Below, in pieces: positions 62,740 to 64,000 of a stretch of DNA of 64,000 bases (within the stretch, counting starts at the first letter, position 1; each line of letters starts with the position of its first letter). Under the pieces are notes generated by a model. The model did not search any database. It saw only the letters and a program-made list of their open reading frames with translations, and was not told the origin of the DNA. The translations under genes and the position numbers were made by a program. The stretch is taken from positions 124,001 through 188,000 of the forward strand of contig JAALGZ010000014.1 of the NCBI GenBank assembly GCA_015227615.1. Reading direction: 5' to 3'. The DNA is from Labyrinthula sp. Ha. Taxonomy: Eukaryota > Sar > Bigyra > Labyrinthulida > Labyrinthulaceae.

Positions 62740-64000
62740 CATTCTAAATATAACAGTTCTTATAGCACTTTTTCTTCTCAACTCTATCTCCATAAAGAAA
62801 ACTATTCTTCGATTATCTCAGAGAGATAAAACAAAGAAAAATTGGCTTGACTAACTGGAAGTTGTATTGCTGCTTTATCGTGTCTCAATTCTCCAACAGA
62901 AACTCGAGAAAAACAACTAGAAGAGAAAATATCATAAAATCTCCAGAGCTGAACAAAAATATGATTCCAAAATTATCTAAACAAGTAATTTCGTATTATA
63001 ATACTCGCTACTGGTTAGAATCAAAACACATGTGGTCAAGCAATAGACTTCCATCTCTCGAAAAGTTTATAACCTTTACACCTTGGCACGGAGGGTTCAA
63101 CAATATACGTATGAGTTTTGAGATGGCTTTAGCTTTGAGCTATGCACTTAATAGAACTCTTATTCTTCCTCCTTCTTTTAAACTTTACCTTCGTGGAACT
63201 TCTGACTTAACGGACTATTTTGACTTTAAAGATATATCAAAAGGATTTTCCGTTAAAAAATATAATGAATTTCTCGAAGAAAATGCAAAGTTTGAAAATA
63301 AGCAAGAAAAGTATGAAATTTCAGGAGAGAAAATGCATAGTTCAGTGGATAGGTACTATGAAGGGTTAAAGGATTATAATGAAGGAGAAGTATTGTTTAT
63401 TGATAAGGCTTTGATCGGGGAGAAAACTATTGTAGGGGATATAATGTTTTGTGTCCCCAAATGTCCCCAAATGTCCCCAACGAGGGAAGAAGAAAAAAGG
63501 AAAAGAAGAGTACTGGTTTCAGAATTTTGCACGAAGGAAACAGGTTTTGTTTAGCCCAATGGATGAAACTGTGAAGAAAGCAGAAATTATTCACTTTCCA
63601 CATAACTTGTTGGGACACTTTTATACAATGATTTATTTTTACGATAAAAGAAGACAACAAGAGATGAACCGATTAATAAAAGATCACCTACATTTTAAAG
63701 AAGAAATTTTTTCCTTGGCCGAAAGAATAGTTAACTCTTAGGCAGTTGGCGGGGTGAATAATTTCAGTTGTATCCATGTTCGTAGAAATGAGTTTCAGTT
63801 TGAACATGTTAAAATAGATGCCGAAAAGATTACTTCAAATATCGAAGGTTTGATACAGAGAAATGAGGTTCTATACATTGCTACCGATGAAATTGATAGC
63901 AAGAATGAAAATGGAAAATCTGTAAGTATGGATCCTTTAGCTATGACCAGAAAGAGAAAACATACTTGGTTTCAGCCGTTAAAAGATCGTTATGGAGAAG
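62740..64000 (+). pseudogene. broken inverted copy of the O-fucosyltransferase gene (runs off window)
   Basis: From about 62865 to the window edge the DNA is nearly the same as the gene at 42083-43739 (about 97% by eye in the middle part), in the opposite orientation. Weaker similarity reaches back to about 62740, covering the signal-anchor region. The copy is damaged: single-base losses near 62905-62935 shift the frame, a 10-bp unit is repeated at 63451-63480 and shifts it again, and a TAG at about 63737 truncates the next frame. The start codon region is not conserved. The catalytic-domain motif 'FTPWHGGFNNIRM' is still readable. The 3' part, including the intron, lies beyond the window. 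Confidence 0.9.
63451..63480 (+). repeat. tandem 10-bp repeat inside the pseudogene
   Basis: Three units: gtgtccccaa, then atgtccccaa twice. The intact gene has one fewer unit here, so replication slippage added 10 bp and shifted the frame. Confidence 0.9.

Noticed and set aside
1-64000. CRISPR arrays, bacterial operons, rRNA genes
   Set aside because: No spaced direct repeats, no ribosome-binding-site-led gene strings and no rRNA-like stretches were seen; introns and targeting signals show eukaryotic DNA.

Overview
The window is nuclear DNA of an AT-rich microbial eukaryote. It encodes a mitochondrial ATP synthase gamma subunit with a targeting leader, Golgi-type membrane glycosyltransferases, a 7TM-RGS receptor, an AP2/ERF transcription factor and a Ty1/copia retroelement. 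The genes use all three standard stop codons and are mostly single-exon. The introns that could be resolved are tiny (28-34 nt, one of 49 nt). The AP2 factor, the plant-type O-fucosyltransferase and the sulfated-glycan enzyme point towards an alga or a close protist relative, but I cannot name the lineage from the sequence alone.

Layout. 1-6.3 kb: one small membrane-protein gene in otherwise empty DNA. 6.3-22 kb: a dense island with genes mainly in convergent and divergent pairs. It holds a 1776-residue LRR/ankyrin-like/kinase/TIR protein, ATP synthase gamma, a spliced ASCC2-like gene, a GT47 glycosyltransferase-sulfotransferase fusion, an ALKBH5-like oxygenase, a coiled-coil WD40 protein and a pirin. 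24.5-28 kb: a second, extremely tight block (Trm9-like tRNA methyltransferase, coiled-coil protein, deoxyhypusine hydroxylase, membrane coiled-coil protein) in which both convergent pairs overlap at a 4-bp palindromic stop. 28-40.6 kb: gene-poor DNA carrying a young copia element (32720-37072, 138-bp LTRs, CTTCT target duplication). 40.6-43.8 kb: 7TM-RGS receptor and an O-fucosyltransferase with a 28-nt intron. 43.8-50.2 kb: desert with a decayed Mutator-like (MULE) transposase. 50.2-53.1 kb: FKBP-membrane-parvulin fusion and the AP2 factor. 53.1-62.2 kb: desert with a second, related MULE relic. 62.2-64 kb: a small membrane-protein gene and a broken, inverted copy of the O-fucosyltransferase gene running off the edge.

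The genes do not form one pathway. Several touch translation and RNA modification (Trm9-like, deoxyhypusine hydroxylase, ALKBH5-like, possibly ASCC2-like). Three touch the secretory pathway and glycans (GT47-sulfotransferase, O-fucosyltransferase, FKBP-parvulin). Two are signalling receptors or sensors (kinase-TIR and 7TM-RGS). The most unusual protein is the kinase-TIR gene at 6343-11673. It looks like a candidate innate-immune or cell-death sensor that joins a non-RD kinase to a TIR domain keeping the glutamate expected for NAD hydrolysis.
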